Source: Cordia subcordata (Eukaryota; Streptophyta; Magnoliopsida; Boraginales; Cordiaceae). Taken from it: a DNA stretch of 64,000 nt. Positions 19,711 to 30,429 of this stretch are shown here, piece after piece (the first letter of the stretch is position 1; every line of letters begins with the position of its first letter). The position numbers and the translations under genes were made by a program. The stretch is from NCBI GenBank assembly GCA_028554755.1, contig JAPTOF010000030.1, positions 1,054,001 to 1,118,000 of the forward strand. The letters are read 5' to 3'. The notes under the pieces were generated by a model. The model ran no database searches and was not told where the DNA came from. It worked only from the letters and a program-made list of their open reading frames with translations.

Positions 19711-20172
19711 TTTTTTTTTTTTTGTGGGGCAAGTGAGAATAATTGTATTTCATCAAACCAAGAAGTGTACATGTACAAAAAGATGTGGAGGAGAGGAAAA
19801 GAGAAACCTATACAATGATATCTTCTAATCTCCATAATTTACATAAAACTTTGTTCAAAAGAGAAGATGGAAATTTTCCACCATTAGAAAGTTTTACTCT
19901 AACATCATTAAAGATAGTATCAAAAATAAACTCCTCGATTCTAGCTTGGTTTTTGTGGATGCGTTGATTCCTTTCAATCCATATATTGTAGATGGCTACC
20001 CCAAAAGGAGGTTTGATAATAGTGGTCTTCAAGTGCTTATCAAGGTCAAAGGGAGTGCTGTAATCAATAATATCTTGCCAACAAATCAGATTTTCCAGAA
20101 CAAAAGAGAGTTGCAAGCTTTTTCTCCAAATCCTCCTAGAAAAGCAGCATTCAAAGAAGAGAAGCTCTCTTC
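19711..20172 (-). mobile_element. LINE H, short 3' end
   Basis: Minus strand: poly(T) 19711-19723, tail CTCACTTGCCCCAC, 3' UTR and the last ~120 codons of ORF2 (FFECCFSRRIWRKSLQLS ... WRLEDIIV, stop at 19808). It breaks in the zf-RVT motif ETREHLFF where the poly(T) of LINE I/K begins, so I/K probably inserted into H. The matching TSD on the other side of I/K could not be found. Confidence 0.8.
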
Positions 20173-20251
20173 TTTTTTTTTTTTTTACTACGAAGAAAGT
20201 GAGATTTAGATTAAAAAACCATGTACGAAACAAATGTAACAAGAAGGCCAG

Positions 20252-22599
20252 CCCTATACAAGAATATCTTCAAGCCCTCAAGATTTACATAGAGATTTGT
20301 TAATACAAGAGGAAAAGAATTTCCTTCCCATGGAACATTTAAGCCTAACATCGTTAAGAATGGATGAGAAAATGTGCTCTTCAGTCTTGTATCCTTTGTT
20401 GAACTCTCTATTGTTCCTTTCGATCCAAATATGGTAGATGGTGGCTCCCAACAAGTGCTTCAAAATATATGCTTTAAGACTCTTTTCAAGAGCAAAAGGA
20501 GTAATATATGCTAAGATGTCATCCCAAATTGTCAAAGATGTGCAAACCAAAGTAAGTTGAGGTCCCCGTTTCCAGATTCTTCTAGTGAAACAACATTCAA
20601 AGAAGAGGTGATTTCGAGTTTCACATCCCATGTTGCAAAAAATACATGTTGGATTGATTTCCATCCCCCAAGATAATAATCTGAATTTTGTATTTAGCAT
20701 ATCCCAACAAGCAAGCCAGCAAATGAAAGCATGTCTTGGAGTATATCCCTTGAACCAAACAAGATTGTGCCATTTTGTCTTTTCTTTTCTTGTTCGAAAG
20801 TGCTCCCATGTGTGCTTGAAACTAAAATTCCATTTGAGGAGAGATCCCACATAAAAGAATCAGCATTTTCCTCATTTAATTGGAAAGTTGGAACATCAAC
20901 ATGCAAAAGATGGATAGGCCAAACCCATGAGTTGTTTTGGAAAACATCTCTAACCTTTGCAAAAATAGGTGGAGAAGGGAAAGTGGAGCTCCAATTCTTG
21001 CCAAGAAGCCCACTTGAATGCCATTTATCATGCCAAAAATGAGTACTAGTGCCATTTCCCATGAAATGGGTGATAAAGTCCCTTGCAATTTCTCGGCACT
21101 TGATCAGCATTTTAAGAATCCAACTAGCATCTTTTGGTGCAAAGATAGTCCAAATTGATTCATTCTTGATATAATTCTGATGCACGCATTTGCTCCAAAT
21201 TGATTCCCTTTGTGAATACATTCTTGAAAAGATTTTAAGAAGAGAGATAGTGTTGATGTCCCCAATTTTTTGAACATTCAGCCCCCATCAAAAGGGACAC
21301 AAATATCCTTTCAAGCAATTTTTGCACCTGTATCCCGCCAAAGGAATGCCTTGAATTTTGATTCAAGAGTAGAGATAATACCTCTAAGGAGTAAGAGAAT
21401 TCCAGCCTAAAAAAAACAAATTTGGGTAAGGGTTGTTTAGATAAGTAGCAACCTACCCGTATATGAGAGCCATTTTATGGTCCAATTATCAAGCTTGTTC
21501 ACAATTTTCTCTAAGAGAGGTGCATAATCAGCCCTTCTAAGTTTTCTTGAGATTAGAGGAATGCCCAAATACCTGATTGGAAGAGAGCCTTCTTTGAAGT
21601 CCACTTTGGAGAGAATGGCAAATTTTTCTTCATTCGGAACACCTCCAAAGAAAGTATCACCTTTAGTGTTGCTAACTTTGAACCTCGAAAAAGTTTGGAA
21701 ATTCGTAAGGACTCCCATGATACAATCAATAGATTCCAAATTTCCCTTACTAAAGATAAAGAGTTCATCGGCAAAACAAAGATGATTAAGCTTCAACTTG
21801 GCACACTTGGGGTAGAAAGCAAACCCTCTTTCATTTTCCATGTTATTAAGCATGCATGTGAGTACTTCCATACATAAAACAAAGAGATATGGAGAGAGGG
21901 GGTCTCCTTGTCTTATCCCATTTGCACCCTCGAAAAACCCTCAAAACTACCATTAATAGCAATAATAAAACAAGGAGATGTAACACATGCCATAATCCAA
22001 ACAACAAACTTGCAAGGGAAACCAAATGCCATAAGGGTGTTCTCAATGAAGCCCCAATTTAGGGAGTCAAAAGCCTTCATGATGTCAACTTTAAGGGCAC
22101 ATCTAGGAGAAATATGTCTTCTTGAATATCCTCTAAAAACCTCATGAGCAACAAGAATGTTTTCATTGATGAGTCTATCTTTGATGAAAACAGATTGATT
22201 CCATGAAATGATCCTTGGAAGGCAAGCCTTGAGTCTATTTGCAAGCATTTTAGAGATGCATTTGTAAATGGTGTTGGAACAAGAGATGGGCCTAAAGTCT
22301 TTAACCATAGAAGAATTTGGGACTTTTGGCACTAAAGCAATGTATGTAGCATTTACCGCATTAAGGAGCTTTGTACAATCAAAGAAGGATCCAATGGCTT
22401 CCAAAACATCATCACCAACAATGCTCCAAGCAGCCTTGTAGAAAAGAGATGTGAAACCGTCCGGCCCCAGGCTTTTGTTTGGATTGAGAGAGAAGAGAGT
22501 GCTTTTGATTTCTTCATGGGTAAAAGGTGCAACCAGCATATCCATGCAATCTTCATCAATAGATTTTCCAATGGTAGCTTTTATGATGTCAACATTTTT
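20252..22599 (-). pseudogene. I/K ORF2 3' part (RT and zf-RVT)
   Basis: RT N-terminus NPNKSLGPDGFTS, core FRPISCSNTIYKC and KVDIMKAFDSLNW (22599-21913), palm with LCFADELFIF near 21764-21775, then LPIRYLGIPLISRKL, linker and zf-RVT (CIFCNMGCETRNHLFFECC). The catalytic FADD motif reads FADE, a loss of the second aspartate. Frameshifts lie near 21913, 21435 and 21220, and TGG to TGA ends the frame early at 20278. Not active. Confidence 0.86.
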
Positions 22600-22626
22600 C
22601 ACATCATAAAAGCTACCATTGGAAAA
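22564..22626. repeat. 26-bp perfect inverted repeat at the 5' end of J
   Basis: Left arm 22564-22589 is ORF2 sequence of LINE I/K. Right arm 22601-22626 is its exact reverse complement. The 11-bp spacer includes the TSD copy AACATTTTT (22591-22599). The right arm is not part of any LINE read in the plus direction. It is target DNA copied in inverted orientation onto the 5' end of J, as expected if the nascent strand switched template to the nicked target. Confidence 0.9.
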
Positions 22627-23126
22627 AAGTCTCCCGGATGCTGTTTTCCCTAAGCTTAGAGATGGTTCCCGAGCCCAAGTTGAGCTTTAATATGCTTGGA
22701 AGCCTTCAAAATGCTCACATTGTAAAATGGTGGGCCATATGGTGGATAAATGTCCCATGAAACCAGCTGATCAACACTCTCATGATCAACCATTGATTTC
22801 AAAACCTAAGCAAAAGAAGCAAGAGGATTGGCAAGTCATTGGGAAAAAACCTTCAACAAATGATAGAAATGCACCAAACTTTGAGAAAGCAAGCAACACA
22901 AATTCTTCAAGCAAGATGGCTGATCCCATTAGGCCAAGCTCTCCAAAACAAATCAAAATGCAAATGGATCATTTCAAAAGCCCCACATCAAAATAAATTT
23001 CAAGTCCTTGAAGATGATAGTGAGGAGATCAAAGCTCCACCAAATATCCCCGAGGAAGGAGAATTCGTTGCTGAACCAAGCTTAGCTCAAAGCACACATC
23101 AAGAGGATCCTTCCTCTTCCACCCTC
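22627..23126 (+). pseudogene. J ORF1 C-terminus (zinc knuckle)
   Basis: Starts in LPDAVFPKLRDGS, has a TAA stop just before YAWKPSK, the CCHC knuckle CSHCKMVGHMVDKC, a Lys/Pro-rich linker and the tail KFQVLEDDSEE. A frameshift near 22990 puts the tail in the same frame as ORF2, so ORF1 tail and ORF2 read through without a stop. Confidence 0.8.
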
Positions 23127-24657
23127 ATGATTTTTTGCTCTTGGAATGTTAGGGGTCTTAATTCCCCTAAAAAATGCAAGGAAATAAAGTTGCTTATTGG
23201 CAAGCATAACCTCGATTGTGTTTGTGTTTTGGAAACAAAAATCGGCCAAGAAGAAAACTGCATCGCCACTTATTTTAGTTGTTTGGGGTTTGATAATCAT
23301 GTTGATGAAAATGTTGCTGGTCGTCTTTGGCTCTTTTGGAAAAACCATCTCAAGACTACTATTATTGATTCTTTTGATCAAGGTATGCTTTGCCATTTTG
23401 CTTGCCCACCTCTTGATCCTTTTTTTGTTATTTTTGTTTATGGCCGAAACGCCCCCCAAAAAAGGAAATCACTTTGGTAGCATATTGAAAAATGGAGTTT
23501 TTGGTGCAAAGATGACCCTCTTTGTATTCTTGGGGATTTCAATGAAGTTCTTCACAGTGGGGACAAATCTTCCACTTTGTCTATCCCCTCTAGTGCTTGG
23601 GACTTCAAGGATTGTATCCATAAAGCAAGCCTCCTTGAATTCAACCGTATTGGTCCACATTTTACTTGGACAAATAGGAACTCAAATGGCAACCTCCGTG
23701 CAAGCAAGATTGATAGAGCTTTGATGAATCAATGTTGGATGAATTGTATGGAGGACTCTTTTCTTTTGGTTGGGAGTCCGGGAATCTCTGATCATTGCCC
23801 GCTCATCCTTCACACTTGTAAGCCCAATCCGTCCTCTCCAAAGCCTTTCAAATTCTATAATGCTTGGGTTTCACATGATCAATTCTTGCATATTGTGGAA
23901 GATTATTGGAGTGCATGGGTCTTTGGCACTCCAATGTTCATCTTGTATCAAAAGCAAAAAAGCCTCAAGTTTGCTTTAAGGAAGTTTGATAAAGAGCACT
24001 TCTCTTGCATTCCTCAAAAGATTCACCACACTTAATGAGGAAAATGCTGATTCTTACATTTGGGATCTCTCCCCAAACGGCACTTTTAGTTTCAAGCATA
24101 CTTGGGAGCATTTCAGAGCAAAAAAAGAAAAGGCAAAATGGCACAATCTCGTTTGGTTCAAGGGACACACCCCAAAACATGCTTTCATTTGCTGGCTTGC
24201 TTGTTGGGATAGGCTCAACACAAAATTCAGATTACTATCTTGGGGGAAAGATATCAACCCTACTTGTATCTTTTGCAACATGGGAAGTGAAACTCGAAAT
24301 CATCTTTTCTTTGATTGTTGCTTCACCAAAAGAATCTGGAAGCGGGGACTTCAACTCACTATGGTTCACGCAAATTTGACAAATTGGGATGATATCTTGG
24401 CATACATTACACCCTTTGCTCTTGAAAAGAGTCTCAAAGCAACTATCTTGAAGCACTTGGTGGGAGCCACAATTTATCACATTTGGATTGAAAGGAACAA
24501 CAGAGAATTCAGCAAAGTATTTAAAACTGAAGAGCATATTTTCTCGTCCATTGTAAATCATATTAGGCTAAAATGTTCCATGGGAAGGAAATTTACTTCC
24601 TCTTGTATTAACAAATCTCTTTGCAAATCTTGGAGGCTTGAAGATATTCTTGTATAG
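23127..24657 (+). pseudogene. J ORF2: endonuclease joined directly to zf-RVT
   Basis: Start MIFCSWNVRGLNSPKK. Endonuclease motifs WNVRG, LETK, GDFNEV, SDHCPL are present; one TAG near 23478 and a shift separate the halves (23127-23480 and 23577-24035). At about 24027 the sequence jumps from FSCIPQKIH to LNEENADSYIWDLSPNG in the pre-zf-RVT region. From there an open frame runs through CIFCNMGSETRNHLFFDCC to LEDILV. RT is deleted entirely, so this copy could at most make an endonuclease fragment. Confidence 0.85.
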
Positions 24658-24724
24658 GGCTGCCTCCTTGGCCTCTTTTGTATCGTACTTCCTTTTATCT
24701 TAATCTCACTTTCTTCGTGAAAAA

Positions 24725-25954
24725 AACATTTTTGCAAGTGAAAGTGGGGGTACCAAGGAGATCTTTGAAGATAGAGATGAATTCTGCCTTTATGTCCTCA
24801 CTTGATGAAATAAGTGTACCATTCAAGTCTTGAATAGCATTGATAGTATTTTTGCTTTTTCTTCCCTGAATAATATTATGAAAAAACTTTGTGTTTGTAT
24901 CACCATCTTTGATCCAATTGAGCCAAGATTTCTGGTGTAACATATGATTGTAAGTGGATTTAAGAGTTTCAATCTCAATCAACATATCCTTTTCCATATC
25001 AAGAATCTCATCATTGAGAAGGCCATTCATCAAATCAGCTTGTACTCTACAATGCCTCTCATTTAGTACATGAATCTTTTGAGGAATGCATGCGAAATGC
25101 TCTCTATCAAACTTCCTTAAAGCAAGCTTGAAGCACTTTTGCTTTTTATATAAAATGAACATTGGGGTGCCAAAAACCCGTGCAGTCCAATGATCCTCCA
25201 CAATATGTGTTGGCCAAGCATTATAGAATTTGAAAGGCTTTGGAGAGGGGGGCTTGGGCTTACAAGTGTGAAGGATAAGAGGGCAATGATCTAAAATTCT
25301 CGGACTATCCACCAAAAGGAAAGAATCCACCATGCTCTCAATCCAACAAGGATTCACCAATGCTCTATCAATCTTGCTTGAAAGAAGGTTGCCGTTTGAG
25401 TTCCTATTTGTCCAAGTAAAGTGTGGACCAATAGGCTTGAATTCTTGAAGGCTTGCTTTACTAACAAAATTTTTGAAATCCCAAGCACTAGAGGGAATAG
25501 ACAGAGAGGAGGATCTATCTCCATTATGGAGGACTTCATTGAAATCCCCGAGGATGCATAAAGGATCTTCATTGCACTATAAGCTGTATTTTTCAATTTG
25601 CTGCCAATGTGTTTTCCTTCTTTGGGGGGCATTTCGGCCATAAACAAAAATCACAAAGAAAGGATCATGAGGCGGGGATGCAAAATGGCAAAGCATACCT
25701 TGGTCAAAGGTATCAATGATGGTAGGCTTGAGATGATTCCTCCAAAAGAGCCCAAGATGACCGGTAATGTTCTTGTCAACATAGTTGTCAAAACCCAAGC
25801 TACAAAAATTAGTAGCTATAACATTAGCTTCTCGGGTGGTCTTGGTCTCCAAAATGAAAAAACAATCAATATTATGTTTTCCAATGAGCAACTTTATTTC
25901 TTTGTGTTTTTTAGGGGAATTTAAACCCCTAATATTCCAAGAGCAAAAAATCAT
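24725..25954 (-). pseudogene. I/K ORF2 5' part (endonuclease, RT linker)
   Basis: Start MIFCSWNIRGLNSPKKH at 25954. The endonuclease shows LETK, FVIFVYGRNAP, and later LDHCPLILHTCK, where the usual SDHCPL has Leu for Ser. Frameshifts occur near 25590 and 25360. The RT linker LNWIKDGDTNTKFFHN is in an open frame (25360 to about 24735). The frame breaks at insertion J and continues at 22599. Confidence 0.85.
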
Positions 25955-26897
25955 GATAGTGGGAAAGGCGTGAGATCCTCTTGATGTGTGCTTTGAGCAA
26001 TGATTTGTTCAGCAAAATATTCCCCTTTCTCAAGTTTGTTTAGAGGAGTTTAGTTCTCTTCTCCATCATCTTCAAGAGCTTGAAAGTGATTTAGGTGTTG
26101 GATCTGATGGCTAAGCCCACTAGCATTATTCATTTGTCCTGGAGAGATTGGTCGAGTGGGATCAACCATCTTGCTTGTAGAACTTGTATCACTTGTTTTC
26201 TCAAAATTGGGTGCATTTCTATCATTTGTTGAAAGTTTCTTCCCAATGAGTTGCCAATTCTCTTGCTTCTTTTGTTTAGGTTTTGAAATCAAAGGGTGAC
26301 CTTGAGCTTGTTGAGAAGTCAACTTCATGGGGCATTTATCAATGATATGTCTCACCATTTTGCAATGTGAGCATTTAGAAAGCTTCCGTGCATATTCAAC
26401 ATCAACTTGGGCCCGGAAGCCATCTCTAAGCTTTGGAAAGATTGCATCTGGGAGATTTTCCTCCAAATTAACCTCAATACAAACGCTTGCAAATTCAAGA
26501 TTTCTCCTTGATTCAGTCAATGCATCCATTTGAATAGGCCTCCCAGTGAAAGAAGCAACATACTTTAACCCTCTTTTTGACCAAAGACTCATTGGGACAT
26601 TCTAAAGTTTAACCCACAATGGGAATTTATTGCAATTCAAATTGATGTACTCAAGATTTGGTTTCCATTTCCTTAGGAGCAAAGGCCTATGATTTACATG
26701 CCAAAGTTGTTGCAAAACTTTTTGACAATTTTTTCCTTGTCAAACTTGAAAACATACAGCCCCTTTCCTTTATGAAAAATATCCATATTGCCAAATCTTC
26801 TCCAAGCAAAGTCAACCATGTTTTTGATAAGGAAGAAAGGTGGTGGGGCGCCTATGCATTGGCCAACCAAACAATGAGTCCATAATTTATCCCCTTT
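25950..26897 (-). pseudogene. I/K ORF1 C-terminal two thirds
   Basis: 5'-truncated ORF1: DUF4283 (WTHCLVGQCIGAPPPFFLIK), conserved KRGLKYVASFTG and FASVCIEVNLEE, knuckle CSHCKMVRHIIDKC, and a tail ending near 25950. The last bases TCATGATT show the ATGA overlap with ORF2. Frameshifts lie near 26690 and 26050. Confidence 0.8.
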
Positions 26898-27225
26898 GAT
26901 GTGTTGTGTTTTTTTGTGTGTTTGCATTGTAATTTACCTATGTTTAAGAAGTATTAAGTGCTCAAAAAGATGCATTGGTGTAGTGCTTTTGATACGAATA
27001 GGCTTAAGCGTAAATAAATGTACATATTGAGTTTAAGAGACAAATTGCTACACTAATTGCTTGTTTTCAATGATTTAGGTGAACTTTAGGTTAAGATCGA
27101 GATTGAGCAATGATAGATGATAAAGATGGGAGATGTACAAGTAAAAAGGAGAAGATCGGAGGCCGAAAAGACAAAGAATGGAGGAAAGAAGTCAGCCAGA
27201 CGACCAAGAAGAAGGAGCAAGTCAA

Positions 27226-27385
27226 CCGGCTAGGTCGACCGGCCACTCTAGAGAGGTGTCAAAAATAGTCAGACGACCACCCGTCCAAAGCCGGTCGACC
27301 TAGTCAACCTACCAATCCAGAGAGCATCACCAAAAAGCCAGTCGAGCTAAGAAAAGAAGCCGGTCGACCAGCTAGGTCGACCGGC
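27226..27385 (+). promoter_or_regulatory. Repeated GGTCGACC boxes in LTR U3
   Basis: CTAGGTCGACCGGC occurs near 27230-27243 and 27372-27385, with half copies CCGGTCGACC near 27291 and 27360 and related GTCAACC motifs. They lie 20-180 bp before the TATA box, the position of LTR enhancers. Their palindromic core GGTCGACC suggests a protein-binding site. The function is inferred from position only. Confidence 0.45.
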
Positions 27386-27402
27386 AGTTCGTGAAACGTC
27401 GA

Positions 27403-27410
27403 TATAAAAG
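27403..27410 (+). promoter_or_regulatory. LTR TATA box
   Basis: TATAAAAG in the LTR, downstream of the GGTCGACC boxes. Transcription would start about 30 bp further on. The spacing and position fit a Pol II LTR promoter. Confidence 0.55.
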
Positions 27411-27834
27411 TCCGATTTTCAAACTAAAAAGGGGATCTTGGAGAGAGAGCTTTTGGGAAAAAATTTTAGATAGGACCTCTACACACCCATCACCCACACA
27501 CACACACACTTAACCCTAGTCTTCACCTACAACACACAGACACTCTCACACATTTCATCACTTTGGAGCAAGAGAAGTTAGAGGATTTCAACATTTGGAT
27601 TCAAGTTTGCTCAAGAGCTTTGTACAAGATTAGCTAGGATGAAAGGGAAGCTTCATAAGCTCTCTTTCATTCTATCTTTTATTATGATTGAGTAGACTTG
27701 TGTAGGGTGATTTTACTTATTTAATAGGTTAGCTATATACTCTTATGATATGGGATTAAATAGCTGATTATATATACATGTTTGATTTTCTTGTTCAAAT
27801 GGTTATTTTCTCATTCATGTCTAAGTGTTTGATT

Positions 27835-27855
27835 AAATGCCTAAATGAGTAACAT
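27835..27855 (+). repeat. TSD of the mini-LINE, left copy
   Basis: 21 bp starting AAATGCCTAAATGAG, repeated at 27916-27936 with one mismatch. The nick reads TT/AAAT. Confidence 0.88.
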
Positions 27856-27915
27856 TTAGTTTGATTCAATTTTGTTTCTTTCTTGAATGAAATTTCTTAC
27901 TTTTCTCGCAAAAAA
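27856..27915 (+). mobile_element. 60-bp LINE 3'-end insertion
   Basis: Extremely 5'-truncated LINE: only the last 53 or so bases of the 3' UTR with tail CTTACTTTTCTCGC and an A run. The tail is the same as that of LINE U (about 55515-55552). A 21-bp TSD proves it is a retrotransposition event. It sits in the gypsy LTR, so LINE activity continued after the gypsy insertion. Confidence 0.88.
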
Positions 27916-27936
27916 AAATGCCTAAATGAGCAACAT
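27916..27936 (+). repeat. TSD of the mini-LINE, right copy
   Basis: Repeat of 27835-27855 with T to C at one site. Confidence 0.88.
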
Positions 27937-28917
27937 GTGTATAAATTGAAGTCTATTTATTACTAAACATATCCAATCCATGTTATAATCATGTCAATGT
28001 GTTTATATGTGGATGCTATGAAGTGGGTAATGCTTATATTCATGTCTATGTGTATATTTACATGCCTAGTAGTGAATATGACTTCAATAACGCATACATG
28101 TCGGTTGTTAATTGCTTCTAATGGTATAATCCGAGCATGACGATGTTTGGTAGTCGAATAGGTCCCTTTATTCGCAAACACCTTGGCTTAGAACATGTAT
28201 GAATGCGTTAATAGGTTAAATCCCGCTATTGTGACCTTAGAATGACGAAGCATAATTTAGGGCTAGCCTAGGTCGAGTCTCCTTTGGCTTTAAATCCAGC
28301 CAATAGGTTTCAGGTTAGGTCTAGTCAACCTTAGCGACACTAGGTCTTGGATTTAAATCCAGCCAATGATTTAGGTACTATGGTAGGGTCATTCTAAGTC
28401 ACTTAGGAAGCTAGTTAGCCACTCTTAAGGCCCTAGGTAATAAGGACTACGCCGTAGCTCTAGAAGACACCGCCTAGGGAAGAACCCGCACCGAGTCCTG
28501 GGGGGAAATTAAGACACTAATTTAGCAACCTAGTTAAGAGCAATCACTAAAGTAAGCCATCATTCTTTAATCCTATAGCATTTGAGTATAGAATCACCCA
28601 TTCATAAGTTGAAGTCACCCTAACACCTTTCCATTTGTTAGTTTCTCTAGATTAGCTTGTCCCCCACTTTTCCCAATTCCATAGTTTAGTATAATTCATT
28701 TTAGTTAGAGCTCCCGACCATTCAAAAAATCCAAAATCCCAAAAATAGATAGTTTAGATTTCTTATTTTTAGGCACATTCTAGAATACACACGTAGAATC
28801 CATCTCACAACATAGCCTCCCTGTGGTTCGATACCCGTTCTCGCACACACTACATTGCATCGATCCGTGCGCTTGTGAGTCTTTAGAGCTTACACTCAAA
28901 GAAGTACACCAAGTTCT

Positions 28918-28935
28918 TGACGTCGTTGCGGGGGA
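28918..28935 (+). other. Degenerate primer-binding site (tRNA-Asp type)
   Basis: TGACGTCGTTGCGGGGGA follows the LTR end and resembles the Athila primer site TGGCGCCGTTGCCGGGGA. Two of the differences are G/C to A/T changes in GGCGCC, as expected from decay of methylated cytosines. Confidence 0.65.
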
Positions 28936-29185
28936 GGCATGGTGATTTGCAATCTTTGTTTGTGTGTTTTGGTAGTTGCTTTTCTTACTCTCTTGCTTTT
29001 CCTTTATAGTTTGTTTAGTTTTTGCTTATCTTATTTATTGTTCATATTATCTTGCTTTAGTTTTTGTTTCTCTATTTCAGCTTTTGTCTTTGTTTTTAGT
29101 AGACTCTCTAGGATTGTGGCTTATTCGCTGTAGTTTTAGGAATATTGAAGTTTTCGGGGGTTGAAGTGGCCAGAGTTAGGATAGA

Positions 29186-30429
29186 TTGTGCATGCTTGGG
29201 AGAAGATCCCTTAGAAATCCCCTAGTTTCTCTTAATCCCGAACCTGATAGAATTGCTAGACATTTTAAGAATTTAGGAGATCTTCTTGAGAAGATGGCCA
29301 ATCCCAATCATCCTCCTAACCCTCCCAATCCCCCAATGAATCCCATTCCACCTCATGATCACCTTGGGCATCAAGCCCAAGATCATTTTAGATGAGAGCC
29401 CCGTAGACCGGATCCACCTATAGATGAGGAATCTACTCTTAGGCAATTCTTTCTTCCCGAAGCCTTTGAGCCTAATTTGGCTATTCAAATTCAGGATTTG
29501 GGGGAGATGAACTTCGAGATTAAGCCTAATATGTTGGCCATGCTTCCTTCCTTCTACGGGAGAAGCAATGAGAGTCCTTTAGATCATATCACTGATTTTG
29601 TTGAGATGAGTTCCACTCTCCATGTCCCCAATGTCTCTTAAAAGGCATACGTCTAAGATTGTTTCCTTTCTCTCTTAAGGACAAGGCTAGGACTTGGTTG
29701 TATTCCTTACCTAAAAGTTGCATTACTACATGTGCTGAGCTTCAATCTAAGTTCTTTCATAAATTTTATCCCATGGCCAAGACGATCGACCTTAAGACCG
29801 CTATTATGACTTTCTCCCAACATGATCTAGAATCTTTTAATGAGGCTTGGGAGAGGTTTAAGGATCTTCTTAGATAATGTCCACACCACGGGTACGGCAA
29901 TCATGACCTAATGCAATGCTTCTTTCGAGGTTTAAATGAACAAAATAGGATGATGGTTAATGCCGCCTCCAGTGGTGGCTTTTATCTTTTGAGACCGACC
30001 GAGGCATGGGAGAAAATAAAAATGATGGCTGAAAATTCTTTTCAAAATTTTGCCATGGAAAGATCTAGTCGAGGAGGCAACAAGAGAAGTGTTAGTGAGG
30101 TTAGAGTTTCTTTTGATTTACCCGCTAAGGTTGAGACTTTCACGAATAAGCTAGATCAATTCATTTCTTTGTCCATTTCATCCCAAGGTCATAGGACTAG
30201 TTCTATAGGTTCTTTCTCCGCCCCTTTTGTTGTTGAAGTTTTTGCATTGTGTTCCGAGTCATCGCATAAGACTATAGCTTGCCATTTAGCATCTCAATTT
30301 CCTGATTTCATAAAAGAGCAAGTGTGTGCTATTCAAGGATATTCTTATGAGTACAACCCGTACTCGAACACATACAACTCGGGTTGGAGGGACAATCCGA
30401 AAGTTTCTTGGAGACAAGGCCAGTATTAG
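29186..30429 (+). pseudogene. Gypsy gag relic
   Basis: Capsid-type gag of an Athila-like element. Pieces: RNPLVSLNPEPDRIARHF, a Pro-rich stretch, LAIQIQDLGEMNFEIKPNML, FPFSLKDKARTWLYSLPKS (retrotransposon gag domain), FFRGLNEQNRMMVNAASSGGF. Stops at 29393, 29639 and 29875 break it into four frames. The capsid protein would package the genomic RNA. The frames are clearly dead. Confidence 0.8.

Larger units (their letters stand above)
22600..24724 (+). mobile_element. LINE J, 5'-truncated, internally deleted, inside I/K
   Basis: Plus-strand insertion with TSD AACATTTTT (22591-22599 and 24725-24733). Content: inverted target copy to 22626, ORF1 C-terminus 22627-23126, ORF2 endonuclease 23127 to about 24027, then a direct join to zf-RVT (24028-24657) and the 3' UTR with tail CTCACTTTCTTCGTG and a short A run. 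All of RT is missing. The 3' part is nearly identical to G and W. Confidence 0.88.
20173..26897 (-). mobile_element. LINE I/K, split by J
   Basis: One minus-strand LINE in two halves. K (24725-26897) holds ORF1 from DUF4283 on and the ORF2 5' part. I (20173-22599) holds RT, zf-RVT and the 3' end (poly(T) 20173-20186, tail CTCACTTTCTTCGTAG). The halves join in phase across J: K ends in codons for CKNV and I resumes KNVDIIKATIGK, with the 9-bp TSD AACATTTTT. The 5' end is truncated in ORF1 and abuts the gypsy LTR. Confidence 0.88.
26898..28910 (+). repeat. 5' LTR of the Athila-like element
   Basis: About 2.0 kb between the end of LINE K and the primer site, starting TGATGTG and ending near CACCA. 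It contains a TATA box (27403-27410), clustered GGTCGACC boxes upstream of it, a CA-rich run (27483-27509) and a 60-bp LINE insertion (27856-27915). The second LTR is absent, so its limits are inferred. Confidence 0.65.

Noticed and set aside
27483..27509. CA-rich run as a CRISPR-like or tandem array
   Set aside because: Simple (CA)n repeat in the gypsy LTR. No spaced direct repeats exist anywhere in the window.
28936..29170. Hydrophobic small ORF (VVAFLTLLLFLYSLF) after the primer site
   Set aside because: It is the T-rich leader of the gypsy element; the hydrophobic look comes from base composition.
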